Below, one piece after another: positions 21,554 through 33,110 of a stretch of 64,000 nt of DNA. The notes under the pieces are model-generated. The model was not told where the DNA came from and searched no databases. It saw only the letters and a program-made list of their open reading frames with translations. The position numbers were made by a program, and so were the translations under genes. Every line of letters starts with the position of its first letter. Positions within the stretch are counted from its first letter, which is position 1. Origin of the DNA: Euryodendron excelsum (lineage: Eukaryota; Streptophyta; Magnoliopsida; Ericales; Pentaphylacaceae); contig CM065388.1 of NCBI GenBank assembly GCA_033060915.1, positions 26,964,501 to 27,028,500 on the forward strand, written 5' to 3'.

Positions 21554-23073
21554 CTAGTGACAAAAATTAAAATGAAATGCAGGGTCACCGAATGAAAGGG
21601 TCATCAGGGGTGTTAGAGACTCTTTTGCCAGGTCAGTCTTTAAGGCCATAAGGTTTGGTGATAGGATGGAAGGATACTTTCTTTCAGCTCTTTGCTTGTA
21701 TCTGGGTTTGGAGGGAAGAGAAAAAGAAGAAGGAGGTGCAGAGGGGTCAGCACTTGTAGCAGGAGCTTTCCCTTTGTCTGGGATGATAGAAGGCTCAAGT
21801 GTTGACTCGTCCTTGTCTGGCTCATTCTCTTCAGGCTGCTCAGCAACTAGGTCTTCAACCTCTTTTTCCTCAACTGGTTCTTTCTCCACTTCTGCAGCTT
21901 CCTTTTCTGATCCTTGGTCTGCTTCTGCAGTTTTCTGACTCTGTTCTGCTTCTATTTCTCCCTCACTGAGCTCCATATTTACAATAGCTGCTTGGAATCA
22001 AATTGATGCATTAGCCCAACCATTTTGTCTTCAAAGTCAAAATCCTCAGGTTCCTCTAGTTCTGCTTGAGACGGTAGGGTAGTAGAGTGGTGACTATCCT
22101 TCTTTCTAACCCATTGGTCTGTCTCAGCATTCTTCTCATATCTCATACTCTTCAAAGTTGACTCATTGATCCCATCAAGTCTTTCCTTTATAGCTTCTCC
22201 ATTTTCTCTAGCAAGCTCAACACCAAAATGTTTGAAAATCCTAGTAAGAGCCATCCCATATGGTAGGCCACTGGTCTTGTGAGTGGAAGTTGCTCTCATT
22301 TTGTCCAAAAGGATAATAGTCAGGTGAGGTCTCTTGTCTTTACTGGCATAACACCATAGTGGAAGCAACTCTGTTTTAAAAATGTAGTCGAATCTACTAC
22401 TCCTTAAAGCCAGGCAGTGATTAAGGAAATGATGAACTATTTTGAGTTCCAGAGAGAGTTCATCGAAGGTTATTATTCTTCTTTTCTTGCTCGGTACCTA
22501 TTTTCCCAAAATCACAGCGAATACCACTTTTGGATTCTTAGGTCGGTTCTCAATGCCATCCCTAGGAAGATTGAAGATGTTTTCTAAAACCTTTCCACTG
22601 AGTTTAATCTTTACCTCTTTCACAAAACTAGTCAATCTGTTTGGATTACTAGTGGATGGCTTAAGATTAGCATAAATATGCCTCACAAGTTTTGGGTAAA
22701 CTTTCTTTTTCAAGCTAGCCATTTCTAACCACCCCAGGCAGGAAAATTTCTCTCAAAAATTAATCCCCATCCCCTCAAAGAAGTCGAAATCAATAAATCT
22801 ACCTTTTATAACTTTTCTGGTATAGAAAGAAGTTTCGTACCTTTTCTTTAGTGAGACCCGAGTGAAATAAGGATCATTCTTCAGAACGTCGAGGTCTGAG
22901 ACTTCTTCTTCCACAGCCTTTCCTTAGTCATCCTTTCTTCGTTTCTTCGATACCTCTCCCATTTCGCTCGATTCTCCCTTTTCTTTTCTAATTTTCCTTT
23001 TCGTTCTTTGATCAGTGGCAAGAGGAGCAGTTACTGTATGTTCAGTGCTTGGATCTTAAGAAATCTCTGCCAT
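21554..23073 (-). pseudogene. Copia A extra ORF after pol (env-position protein)
   Basis: From ATG at 23073 (MAEIS) the frame runs to about 21979 with in-frame stops near 23056, 22923, 22750 and 22499, then shifts frame once near 21978 and ends at 21554. The product would have a basic N-terminus, a middle region with KVYPKLVRHIYANL (22720-22660) and TSGLPYGMALTRIFKHFGV (about 22280-22225), and an acidic, E/K/P-rich C-terminal part. The middle matches the copia B ORF at 55375-56793 (VYPKLVTHFYSNL, LPYGMLLTKIFKHFQV). I recall this as the plant-transposon domain found in proteins labelled 'putative plant transposon protein'; function unknown. No clear signal peptide or membrane segment is seen, so a true envelope role is not supported. 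Confidence 0.65.
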
Positions 23074-23472
23074 CCTTCCATTTTTGCTGCTACAAGTGCT
23101 TCTTGAGAAGTTTTGGTTGGAATGTGGTTTGAATCGAAGCATGGGAAGGTGGTTTTGAGGATTTGAAAAGTGGAGGGAACGATTATCTTCAAAACTGAAA
23201 AAACTGAAATGTCGAAGTGGGTCGGCAATCTAGGGCTTTAAGAATTTATAAGGGGAGACCCGACAGTTTTAAGTATGCAGAAGTGATGACACTTTTTATA
23301 GGTGCTACCAATGTGTAGTGATCATATGAAATTTTCAACATGAGTTCAGTGATTAATGGCACCAGCCAATATTGGCGACACTTATGCATCCTCAAACAAT
23401 ACTTAATTTAAGATAACACAAATTGTGAAAGAAATCCATATAAGAGAAATAAATAATAACACACAACATTTA
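23074..23472 (-). other. Copia A spacer between pol and the extra ORF
   Basis: AT-rich spacer with no convincing ORF. The minus ORF 23031-23228 overlaps the ATG of the extra ORF in another frame and is not conserved with copia B. Confidence 0.5.
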
Positions 23473-24013
23473 TCAAATAAGATTGCACATGCCAAGTTCT
23501 CTTCGAATCATGCAAAATCTATCTTTATTTAAAGGTTTGGTAAAAATGTCAGCCAACTGATGGTCAATGCTGACAAATTCCAGATGGACATCACCCTTTT
23601 GTGTATGATCTCTAATAAAATGGTGTCTAATCTCAATGTGTTGTCACATCCAATAGGGATATGGTCGTAGGTAAGTCCATAATCTTTAAGTTGGTGTTTA
23701 ATCCACAGAACCTGAACACAGCAGGTACCAATAGCTATGTACTCAGCTTCTGCAGTTGAGAGAGCCACTGAATTCTGTTTCTTGCTAGACCATGATATGA
23801 TCAAATTTCCAAGAAATTGACATGCACCACTGGTGCTTTTTCGTGCTTTTTTGATCAATTCTACTTCCATCATAATCTGCATTAGTGTATTCAACAAGTT
23901 CAAATGATGTATCACATGGGTACTATATACCAAGGTTACAGATCTGTTTCAAGTATCTAAAAATTCTTTTTACAGCAGTGAAGTGTGACTCTTTAGGATT
24001 AGCTTGAAATCTA
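23473..24013 (-). pseudogene. Copia A RNase H
   Basis: RNase H of the copia polyprotein, which removes the RNA strand during reverse transcription. Recognisable residues include STSGACQFLGNLIISW, then LSTAEAEYIA and VLWIKHQLKDYG (about 23850-23690). The reading frame is broken near 23640: relative to copia B about 52 bases are missing between the CDN motif and HIEIR, joined at a short AC-rich match, which shifts the frame. Downstream, in another frame, the sequence still encodes the usual C-terminal ADIFTK and FCMIRRELGM stretch and ends at a TGA at 23473-23475. Confidence 0.85.
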
Positions 24014-25070
24014 GCACACACACACACACGCACTAAACATGATGTCAAGTCGACTTGTAGTTAAGTATAGCAAAGATCCTATCATGCTTCTAAATAGTTT
24101 TGTATCAACAGACTTACCTGTATCATGTGCCTCCAATTTGGTTGACATATTCATAGGTGTACTAATCTGTTTTAGATCTTCAAAATTGAATCTTTTGAGC
24201 AGATCCTTGATGTACTTGGACTGACTTATGAAGATTCTATATCTTGATTGCTTGATTTGCAGTCCAAGAAAGAATGTTAACTCTCCCATCATGCTCATCT
24301 CAAATTCCCCCTGCATGCTTTTAGTAAACTTCTTGCATAAATTTTCATTAGTAGATCCAAAAACAATGTCATCTACATATATTTGTACAATAAGCATGTT
24401 AGAATTTTTATTTTTGATAAATAGAGTGGTGTCAACTTTTCCTCTTATGAAATCAATTTTTAACAGAAAACTGCTTAGTCTTTCATACCAAGCTCTAGGT
24501 GCTTGTTTTAGACCATACAATACTTTGGACAACCTGAAAACATGATCAGGAAACCTATTATTTTCAAAACCTGGTGGTTGCTCAACATACACTTCTTCAC
24601 TTATAACACCATTTAGGAAAGCACTTTTGACATCCATTTGATAAAGCTTAAAGTTTTTAAAACATGCAAAAGCACGTAGCATTCTAATTGCTTCTAATCT
24701 AGCAATAGGAGCAAAAGTTTCATCATAGTCAATACCTTTCTCTTGACTGTAGCCTTATGCAACTAACCTTGCTTTATTTCTTATGACAGTACTAGCTTCA
24801 TCCACCTTTTTCTGAAAACCCATTTAGTGCCTATAATTGGATATCCTTCAGGTCTGGGCACTAGGTTCCATACTTTGCTTCTTTTAAACTAATTTAGTTT
24901 TCTTGCATAGCATTGATCTATTATTCATCTTTTTCTACTTCTTGAAACGTTTTTGGCTCTATTTGTGATAAGAAGGTAGAGTGTGCACACAAATTTCTAA
25001 TGGAAGATCTGGTCCTTACTCCTTTTGATGGATCACCAAGAATTTGATCTTGAGGGTGGTGTTGTACAAA
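24014..25070 (-). pseudogene. Copia A reverse transcriptase
   Basis: Ty1/copia RT with the catalytic YVDD at about 24380 (IVQIYVDDIVFGS) and upstream YQMDVKSAFLNG and GLKQAPRAWYERL. The best open stretch is 24011-24682; the N-terminal part (24683-25070) has several stops and frame changes but keeps GID(Y)DE and APIARLEAIR. A (CA)n microsatellite at 24015-24029 lies inside the codons for the C-terminal SVCLC-type motif. It is four bases longer than the matching place in copia B and throws the frame into a stop. Confidence 0.9.
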
Positions 25071-25390
25071 TTTTCATTCTTTTGGTAGTCCCTCATTCAC
25101 TTCTATTTGCTGCTGATATATGGTTGGTCTTAGTTCTTTTTCTTTAATTTCTGCTTCTCTGCTTTTTACTGGTACTGTTGCTCCAGGTGTTGGCACTTCA
25201 TTTATATTGCTAGCATTTGGAGTTGGTTTATCTGCTTCATCATTTCTACTTGCAGAAGAGTTAGTTTCATCAAATGTAACATGAATGGATTCCTCAACTA
25301 CCAAAGTTCTTTTATTAAAAACTCTAAAAGCTATACTATGCATAAAATAACCAACAAAAATTCCTTCATCAGACTTTGCATCAAATTTTA
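25071..25390 (-). pseudogene. Copia A pol linker (SH3-like region and variable segment)
   Basis: Residues AFRVFNKRTLVVEESIHVTFDE (read in two parts: AFRVFNKRTLVVEES then IHVTFDE) form the end of the retroviral-polymerase SH3-like domain that follows integrase in copia proteins. A low-complexity E/N/P-rich linker follows to the RT domain. Copia B has the same motif at about 53005-53075. Confidence 0.8.
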
Positions 25391-26127
25391 CTAGATTTCT
25401 TTGTTATTATTCAGAATAAAGCATTTGCAACCGAAAACATGGAAATAAGAAATATTTGGTTTCCTCCCTTTCCAAAGCTCATAAGGTGACTTTTTTAGGT
25501 GCCTTCTAATAAGAATTCTGTTAAGAACATAGCAAGCAGTATTCACTGCCTCAGCCCAAAAATATTTAGGTAGAGTATTCTGACAAAGTATAGTTCTTAC
25601 CATTTCTCCTAAATTCTTGTTTTTCCTTTCAACAATACCATTTTGCTGGGGAGTTCTACGAGCAGAAAAATTATGCTCAAAACCATTTTCATCAAAAAAA
25701 ATTTCGAATGGGGAGCAATCAAATTCTCCTCCATGGTCTGTTCTAATAGCAGATATGGCAAAGCCCTTTTCATTTTGAACTCTTTTGCAAAATTTGATAA
25801 ACATAGATATGGTTTCATGTTTGTGAGCAAGAAAGTAAGTCTAAGTAAATCTAGAATAATCATCCACACTAACAAAATCATACTGTTTTCCTCCGAGACT
25901 AAGTATTCTGGTAGGTCCAAATAAGTCCATATGTAGCAATTGAAGAGGTCTTGTGGTTGAAATTTCTGTTTTGGATTTGAAGGATTCTCTGATCTGCTTA
26001 CCCTTTTGACATACATCACACACTTTATCTTTTTCAAACTTAATTTTAGATAAGCCAACCACCATGTCATGCTTTGTAGCTTTAGAGATTGTGCTCATAC
26101 TGGTGTGTCCTAACCTTCTATGCCATA
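25391..26127 (-). pseudogene. Copia A integrase
   Basis: Inserts the cDNA into the genome. The N-terminal zinc-binding region has WHRRLGH (about 26125) and CDVCQKGKQ (about 26020). The core carries the D,D-35-E residues as LLHMDLFGP (about 25940), RTDHGGEFD (about 25740) and NGIVERKN (about 25630). Two in-frame stops break it, one just before WHRRLGH and one after DDYSRFT (about 25840). The second sits where copia B has tryptophan. Confidence 0.9.
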
Positions 26128-26535
26128 ACTATACATCAGGTTTATTTACAGCAGATAGACATTTAAAAGTGGATGCAAACAGATCATTTAGATAGAAAAC
26201 ATATATGTTACCCTGTCTTATTCCTGTCAAAGCAGTATAGCCATCAACAATATTTACCACGGAGCATTTTGAAGATTCAAAGATTACCTTAAAACCTTTG
26301 TCACACAACTGACTGATGCTTAGTAAGTTATGCTTAAGACCTTTAACTAGAAGGACAATTTCAATTATAGTAAAGGATTTCTTACCAATGCTGCCAATCC
26401 CAATAATTTTACCCTTACTATTCTCACCAAAGGTTACCATTCCTCCATTTTTGGGTGTAAATGAAGAGAAATGACTTTCATCCCCTGCCATGTGCCTTGA
26501 ACAACCACTGTCCAAATACCATACTTCCTTCTTCA
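26128..26535 (-). pseudogene. Copia A protease and pre-integrase region
   Basis: WYLDSGCSRHM at about 26530 contains the aspartic protease DSG active site. It is followed by the conserved GKGKIIG-like region and the LLSISQLCDKGFKV motif of the Gag-pre-integrase domain. Open as one frame from 26515 to 26129. The junction with gag just upstream is frameshifted. Confidence 0.88.
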
Positions 26536-26555
26536 GATGAGATCTTAAGCAAACC

Positions 26556-27503
26556 TCATTCTTCTTGGGCCATCAGACAGAGGTTTGCTACCTCTTCTAT
26601 GTCAGAATCATCATATAAGCTTGATTCTTCACAACCACTCAAGGTTGCTGCCATTGCTGCAACTTCCTTGCTTCTTTTTCTTCTCTTCTTGAACAGAGAA
26701 CATTCAGACTTGATATGTCCTGGTTTCTTGCATTCAAAATAGATTACGGTGGAATCTCCTTTGCTTAGATCTCCTTTAGATTCAAACTTTTTGCCTTTGC
26801 TCCATTTCTTTCTCATGAACCTCTTAAACTTTTTGGTAATGAGAGCTAAATCCTCCTCCTTTTCTTTATCACTGTTTGGTTTATTTGAGGCAGATTTGAA
26901 GGCAACTATTTTCTTCTTTTTCTCCTCATCCTCTAGTGTGTTTTGTCTTTGAGTTAGCTCATAGGTCATAAGTGACCCCATCAGTTCTTTGCGAGGCAAT
27001 GTATTCAGATTCTTAGCCTCCTCTATTGCTGTTACATTAGCTTCCCAACTCCTAGGCAGAGATCTGAGTATCTTCCTTACCTGTTCACTGTTAGAATAAA
27101 TCTTTCCAAGGGATTTCAATCCGTTTATAATGTCAGTAAACCTGGTAAACATTTCAGTAATTGATTTCGCATATTTCATCTTGAACATCTCATAGTTGTG
27201 CACAAGAAGGTTGATTTTAGATTCTTTTACCTAATTTGTTCCTTTATGAGTAACCTCTAACTTGTCCCAAATCTCTTTAGCAGTGTCACAGGTTGAAATT
27301 CTATTAAATTTAATGGGATCAAGTGCACAATACAATACATTCATAGCCTTTGCATTAGTTTGCATAATTCTAAAGTCATCAGCATCCCACTCAACTTCAG
27401 GTTTGGCCACTTCACCAGATTCAATTCTTTTAGGGGGAATTCTAGATCCATTTGTAATGACTCTCTACAGTTCATAATCCACAGATTTAATATAAATTTT
27501 CAT
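26556..27503 (-). pseudogene. Copia A gag
   Basis: Capsid/nucleocapsid precursor. From an ATG at 27503 (MKIYIKSVDYEL) the frame continues to 26556, with in-frame stops after VDYEL and after KGTN (near 27235). Motifs: ALDPIKFNRIST and EIWDKLEVTH (retrotransposon Gag, UBN2 type), FTDIINGLKSLG, a lysine-rich stretch, then a zinc knuckle FECKKPGHIKSEC (about 26730) whose first cysteine is tyrosine. The upstream start used by copia B (MATNF-type) is not clearly preserved, so the true start may be further 5'. Confidence 0.88.
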
Positions 27504-27640
27504 TTTTTTTTTTAATAATTATAGTTTGTGCCATTAAACAAGGGATTTTTGTTTGTGGACTAACCTTCTGCTAAGGATGTTCCAGCTATGTTGCCATGGA
27601 TCTTACTCAACAATGTAAAGCTTGTATATATGAGCACCAA

Positions 27641-27652
27641 GCTTTAATACCA
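27641..27652 (-). promoter_or_regulatory. Copia A primer binding site (degraded)
   Basis: TGGTATTAAAGC on the minus strand, two bases inside the 5' LTR end. It differs at two positions from TGGTATCAGAGC, the tRNA-iMet complementary site kept in copia B at 35422. Confidence 0.8.
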
Positions 27653-29029
27653 ATTGTTGGGCCAAAGATAATCCCAAGAGGGGGGGGGGTGAATTGGGAT
27701 CTTTAACAATTGCTGGATTTTTTGGTAAAACAAAAACAATCCTAGTTTAAACTATGACAAACAATAGATGATGTAAATATGAACCAAGATTGCTGACAAG
27801 TAAGAATAATATGTATAATCATTCAACAACAAACAATCACACACACGATCAGTAGAAAGTATAGAACAAGAGATTTATAGAGGTTTGGCTTAATCCTTGC
27901 CTACATCCTCTCTTCCTCGATCCCCCCGAGGGTGTTCCACTATGTAATCTTCTCCTTACACAGCTGCTAGTTTCTTCCAGTGCCCAATTCACAATTACAT
28001 CCAAGGATTTGCACCAAATCCTTACAGCCAATAAGCTTCAAACCAAGCTCTCGATTTTACAAGAGTGTTATCAAGCTACTGTTGACTCAAGGTTGACCCT
28101 TGTTAACTCAAGGTTGATTCTCATGTTAATTTTGATGATAACTAAACATTGTGTTATTTTACTAATGACTCTACTTAGTGTGCAAATTAACAAAGTTCAT
28201 AATTTAGACTTCAAGTTCAATCTTATGCCTAATACATGTCAAAGAGAATGCAAAACAAATTCAAGAGCTATGCAATGAACCAAACAGAGGAGTGATGCCT
28301 GTCTCTACTTCAAACAAATGGTCTACATTCGAAGAGATTGAAGGTGTTCAAATGAAGCTACTATCAAGTATGCATAGACTCAATGAAGATTTATTTGCAC
28401 TCAAGAAAGAAAAAGACTTCATCAGAATGTGCAATGATCAGTTGGAGATGAATTAATTGTTGAAGATGTTGAAAATGCTCAAGAGAAAACTTCATCAAGT
28501 ATGCAAAGTTCAGTTCCAGCTTATGTGATTGAAGTTGCTTGAGAGAAAGGCTCACAATGATTGTCAGATCTCTACATGGAATTCAAGTGAAGAATTCTTC
28601 TACAATATAAAGAATCAATGAAGACTAGATGGATGAAGAGATTTCATCAAGCTTGCAAAAGTCTCATTGAAGCAATTTTAAAGAAGAAAGAAGAATTGCT
28701 AGCAAAAAGAAGAAATCAGAAATGAAACATTGTGAAGCTCTATATATTTGAGAACACTTGGCATTGAAAGAGGGTGCTCTACAATGAAAGAAAAAGCTTT
28801 GCAAATGAAGAAGAAAAGATCAACATTGATCTAATGAAGCTTTGACAGTTTGAGAATCAAGAGAAGATCAATATCTAATGATTGATTCAATCCAAATTAA
28901 ATAGAAGTTAACTCTGATGAGTTAAAGAGATTTGATTGATCATCATACCCCAAAGAAATACTCCTTAAAGATCTTATACCAGTGCTGAGATGAGCTAGAT
29001 CATTAGAAGATAGAATACAGATTTCTCGG

Positions 29030-29440
29030 CAATGAGCGAACTCATGGAAATAAGGAGTCGCCTCTTGATCACAGAAGCAGAAGGCTTAAAGACAAAATGA
29101 TCAATGAGTGGACTCATGAAAAATGAAGAGTCGCCTCTTTATCACGGAAGCAAAAAGCCTGGAGACCAATTAGACAATGAGTGAACTCATTGAAATAAAG
29201 TGTCGTCTTATGGAGACAGACGCAAAGGCTTGAAGATGATATGATCAATAAGCGGACTCATGAAGATAAAGAGTCGCCTCATGACAACAGAAGTAAAAGG
29301 CTAAAGATCAAATAAACAAACAGTGGACTCCTAAAGATGAAGAGTCGCCTCATGATAGCAGAAGCCAAAGATGCGAAGACATAATGAACAAGGAGTCACC
29401 TCATTGATATGAAAAGTAGACTCATGAAGTTAGTGAACAA
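29030..29440 (+). repeat. ~71-bp minisatellite in copia B 5' LTR
   Basis: About five to six imperfect units of 71-73 bp, each with GCGGACTCATGAA followed about 10 bases later by GAGTCGCCTC, so GACTC and GAGTC form an inverted pair in each unit. The matching array in the 3' LTR is at 58605-59010. Confidence 0.8.
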
Positions 29441-29592
29441 CATCTGGTAAATGCAGACGCAGAAAGTGTCGACTCCACAAACCTGGAGCCGACTACTTGG
29501 ATATAACGGCTATTTTTCTTAACGTTATAACGGACTGGACGTGCGTTAATGATGCCCAACAACCTCTAACGGATGGAATCAATACAGGGGTT

Positions 29593-29598
29593 TATATA
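29593..29598 (+). promoter_or_regulatory. TATA box of copia B 5' LTR
   Basis: TTTATATACAAGC, also present at 59171-59176. The Tat insertion begins at 29625, 26 bp downstream, at about the expected transcription start. Confidence 0.65.
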
Positions 29599-30129
29599 CA
29601 AGCTTCCAGTTACATTTATACAAATGTCGCGCCCAGATTTTCGCACTCGAGGAATACACACATAAGCAGAAAAAATGTTGTACTCTCTTGTTAGAACTCA
29701 CCCTTCTAGAAGAATGAGTGCGACCAGGTTTGAATTGAAAATTGATTTGAATAAAGAGCTTTTGGAAAAAGTTTGGAGTCGCCACCTAACTTGATTAAGG
29801 TGAGTTAGATCGCCTAAAAACTAAACATAATCCAAAAACTATATTTAGGGTTTTTGGAAAACGATTTTGAAAATATCTCCTCAAGAGACAGTTTTTAAGA
29901 AAACAGGTTATTTAGCAACCTTTGGAAAACATTTAGCCCTTTTTTGAAAATAACTCCTTTTGGTCTTTGAAATCAGTGATTCTAGGTTTGGAGGTTGGTT
30001 ACGTATAGGGAAGACACACTAAGCCATCACCCTACCCTGCCCTTTCGGTACCTACATGTCAATCTACCCTAGATTCACTTATGAGAGTTTTCAACTAAAC
30101 AATGTTCAATCCTATCTACTTTGAAAAAG

Positions 30130-32370
30130 AATGTTTAAAAACTATCATGATGCATGATATGGAAGTGCAAGAAAAGTGAATTGAAAAATAGATTTGGAAA
30201 GAAATTGACTTGATTTGAAAAGAAAGAGATAGAAGTTTGAATTTGAAAAAAGGTTTTGGAAATTGAAAATAGAGATTTGGAAATAGAAATAGATCATGGA
30301 ATTGGAAACTTGAAGAAAATTGTAGGATTGGAGATTGGAAAGAAATTGTAGAAATAGAAATTTGAAAAATGTTGTGGAAATTGAGATTTGAAAAATGTTG
30401 TGACCGCACCCATGAGGGTTGCCTACGTATCCTTTTGGAGGAATCTGGTCAGTCGTAGTTCATACAAGAGTCCGATTGAAAATAGAAGAGTTGATTGGAA
30501 GAAAGAGATTGAATTGGAAATTGGATTGGAAGATTGAGAGATTGAACCTTGATTGAAATATTTGGAAAGATTGGTTTTAGGAAACCTAAACTTAGGAAGG
30601 AGAGGATTTAGAAAGGACTTGAGATTAAGAGAGATTGGACTAGAAGGTTGGACTTGGAAGATTAGAAAAGTTGAAATTTAGGAAAGATTTAAATTAGGAA
30701 AGTTCTGATTTAGGAAAGTTTCAAAATAGGAAAGTGTCATTTTTGAAAAGTTTTGGTTTAGGAAAGTTTCATTTTAGGAAAGGTTTCGAATTAGGAAAGT
30801 TTCATTTTAGGAAAGGTTTCAAAATAGGAAAAGTTCAACTTAGGAAAGTTTTGGAATTGAAAAGTTTCAACTTAGGAAAGTTTTGAAATTGGAAAGTTCT
30901 GAATTTGGAATGTTTTGGAAATAGGGAAGTTTTGAAAATTGAAAAGTTTAGAAAACAAGGAAGTTTTGAAACTAAGAAAGTTTCGACTTTAGAAAGTTTT
31001 GAAATTTGGAAAGATTTGAAATTTAGAAAGTTTAGGATTTAGAAAGTTTTGAGATAAGGAAAGGTTTGAATTTAGGAAAGATTGGAAAACCTAGATTTGG
31101 AAAGTTAAGATTTAAAAAGGGGTAGAATTAGGAAAAGGTAGAATTAGGAAAGATGTGGAAGTTAAGTTTTAAAATTTAGGAAAAATCTTTATGTTCAAGT
31201 TTTGAAAATTTAAGATTTCGGAAAGTAGAAGATTAGAAAGGAGTTGAATTAGGAAAGGTTTAAACTAGGAAGGGTTAAGATTCCTATTTCCTAAAGCAAG
31301 GGATTAGATTTTGTTTCTAAAAGAGAAGGTTTGATTTTGTTTCCAAAAACGGAGGATTGGATCTAGTTTCCTAAACGGGAAGATTGAATTTGGTTTCCTA
31401 AAGCGAAGATTGGATTTGGAAAGGGAAGTTTTAGAAACTCTAGATTTGGAAGGCTATAGTTTTGATATAGAAAATAGGTTTTGAAAATATGTATAGTTTT
31501 GGTATAGAAAACAAGAGGTTTTGGAAACCTAAGTTTTAAGGCAATTTTGAAAATCATGTTTTTGGAAAGAAAATTAGGGTTTCCTAATTGTTAGCTCTAA
31601 GGCTTGACTTGGGCATCAAGAAAAGGGATTTTTGAAAAGTGCATTTTTGAAAACGAAGATTTTAGAAGGAAAATCCTAAAGGGGAGTTTCTAGAAGGAAG
31701 ATTTTGGGAAGAGAGTTTTTAAAAAGATTATTGGGAGAAGATTGTTGAAGAGAGTTTTTGAAAATTTTTTTTGGGAAGCGTTTTTAGAAAGTGGATTTTG
31801 GGGAGAAAGAGTTTTTGGAAAGAGATCCTAGTGAGGTTTTTAGAAAGAGATTTTTAAGAAAGAGATTTAGCAAGAGGTTTTTCTAAGAAGGAAACCTATG
31901 GAACGTTTTTGGAAAGTGGATCTTGAAGAGAGCGTTTTGGAAAGGAGTTTAAAAAGAGAAGTTTTGGAAAATAGATTTTTGGAGGGAGTTTTTGAAAAGA
32001 ACTTTGGAAAGGAGAGTTTTTAGAAAGCACGTTGAAAGAGGAGGTTTTAGGAAAAGAGACTTTTGAAAGTACAGTTTTTTAGAAAGTATAAAAACATCTC
32101 ACCTTCTTAAAGCGATTCTAACCATAAGAAAGCTAGAACTACTTTAAGAAAGTGGTTTTGAAAATAACAAGGGTTGAAAATATGAACCATAAAAGTCACT
32201 TTAAATGTAACACTTTCCTAAAGCAACCCTAGCCATGGAAAGGCTAGAATCACCCTAGGATTGTGATTTTGAAAACAAGTTTTGAAAAGGAGATTTTGAT
32301 GCAATTTTGAAAACAAGTTTAATGCAAATTTTGAAAACGAGTTTGAAAATGATTTTTTGGAATATGTAAG
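30130..32370 (-). repeat. G-depleted tract (C-depleted on plus strand) of minus solo LTR
   Basis: Plus strand is built from GGAAAGTTT and TTAGGAAAG variants with few C residues. It is the reverse complement of the tract described at 9880-12400. No gene. Confidence 0.75.
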
Positions 32371-32994
32371 ATCATGATATGCACAATGAAAATTTGGGGT
32401 CGTGAACATATAAGGTTAAGGCTTCACCACATAATTAAAGGGGCCAAACCCACGTGGTCTCCGATTAGCCTAAAGGAAAGCCCCCGACACGGTGACCCTT
32501 CGATAGTCTAATCCTACACATGGACCGGGAGTCCCCTTGTTTCAAGCATGCAAAGAAAGGGGGGGAGGGGGGGGGGGGAAGAGATGGAGGATTAAAATAA
32601 AGAAAACCCAAGTGGGTTAGGAGAGAGAAGAGAAAGGGGGAGTGAGAAAACGTAAAACGAAAGCCTACCTTGTGTCTTGTTTATTTTGCGCGCCTTGCTT
32701 GTCTTCGGTCTTCATCTTGATCTTCATTTTCAATCCTCAAGAGTTGTCTTCAATCTTCAAACTTCATATTGCAGCTCTTCAAGTCTTCCAAGGAGGGTGG
32801 GAGGCTAGTATATAAGTGTGTAGGGGTGTGTATGAGTGTATGTAAGGCTAGGGTTTGTGTATGGTGGCTAGGGTTTGGAAAACCTATAGAAGCTAGGGTT
32901 TAGGGAGTGTTCGAGCTCTGTATATCGAATATTGGTGTTTTTGGACTGAGTTTGTGGACCTCTTTCATGCTGGAAGAGACTCTGTATTTATAGA

Positions 32995-33110
32995 GGGAGG
33001 AATACACTGGTGCCTGTTGCAGTGGCGCCAGGCCAAACATTACATTGGCGCCACTAGGAATGGCGCCAGGCTATTTTTTGGCTTGGCGCCACTACTAGTG
33101 GTGCCAGCCA
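32995..33110 (-). promoter_or_regulatory. TATA box and GGCGCC palindromes of minus solo LTR
   Basis: TATAAATA (minus) at 32995-33002. Upstream in the LTR direction are GGCGCCACT...AGTGGTGCC (about 33083-33104) and two GGCGCC-flanked boxes (about 33015-33070), the same layout as in the plus LTRs. Confidence 0.7.

Noticed and set aside
21666..21938. Serine-rich plus-strand ORF
   Set aside because: Antisense of the acidic C-terminal segment of the copia A extra ORF; likewise 56457-56741 in copia B.
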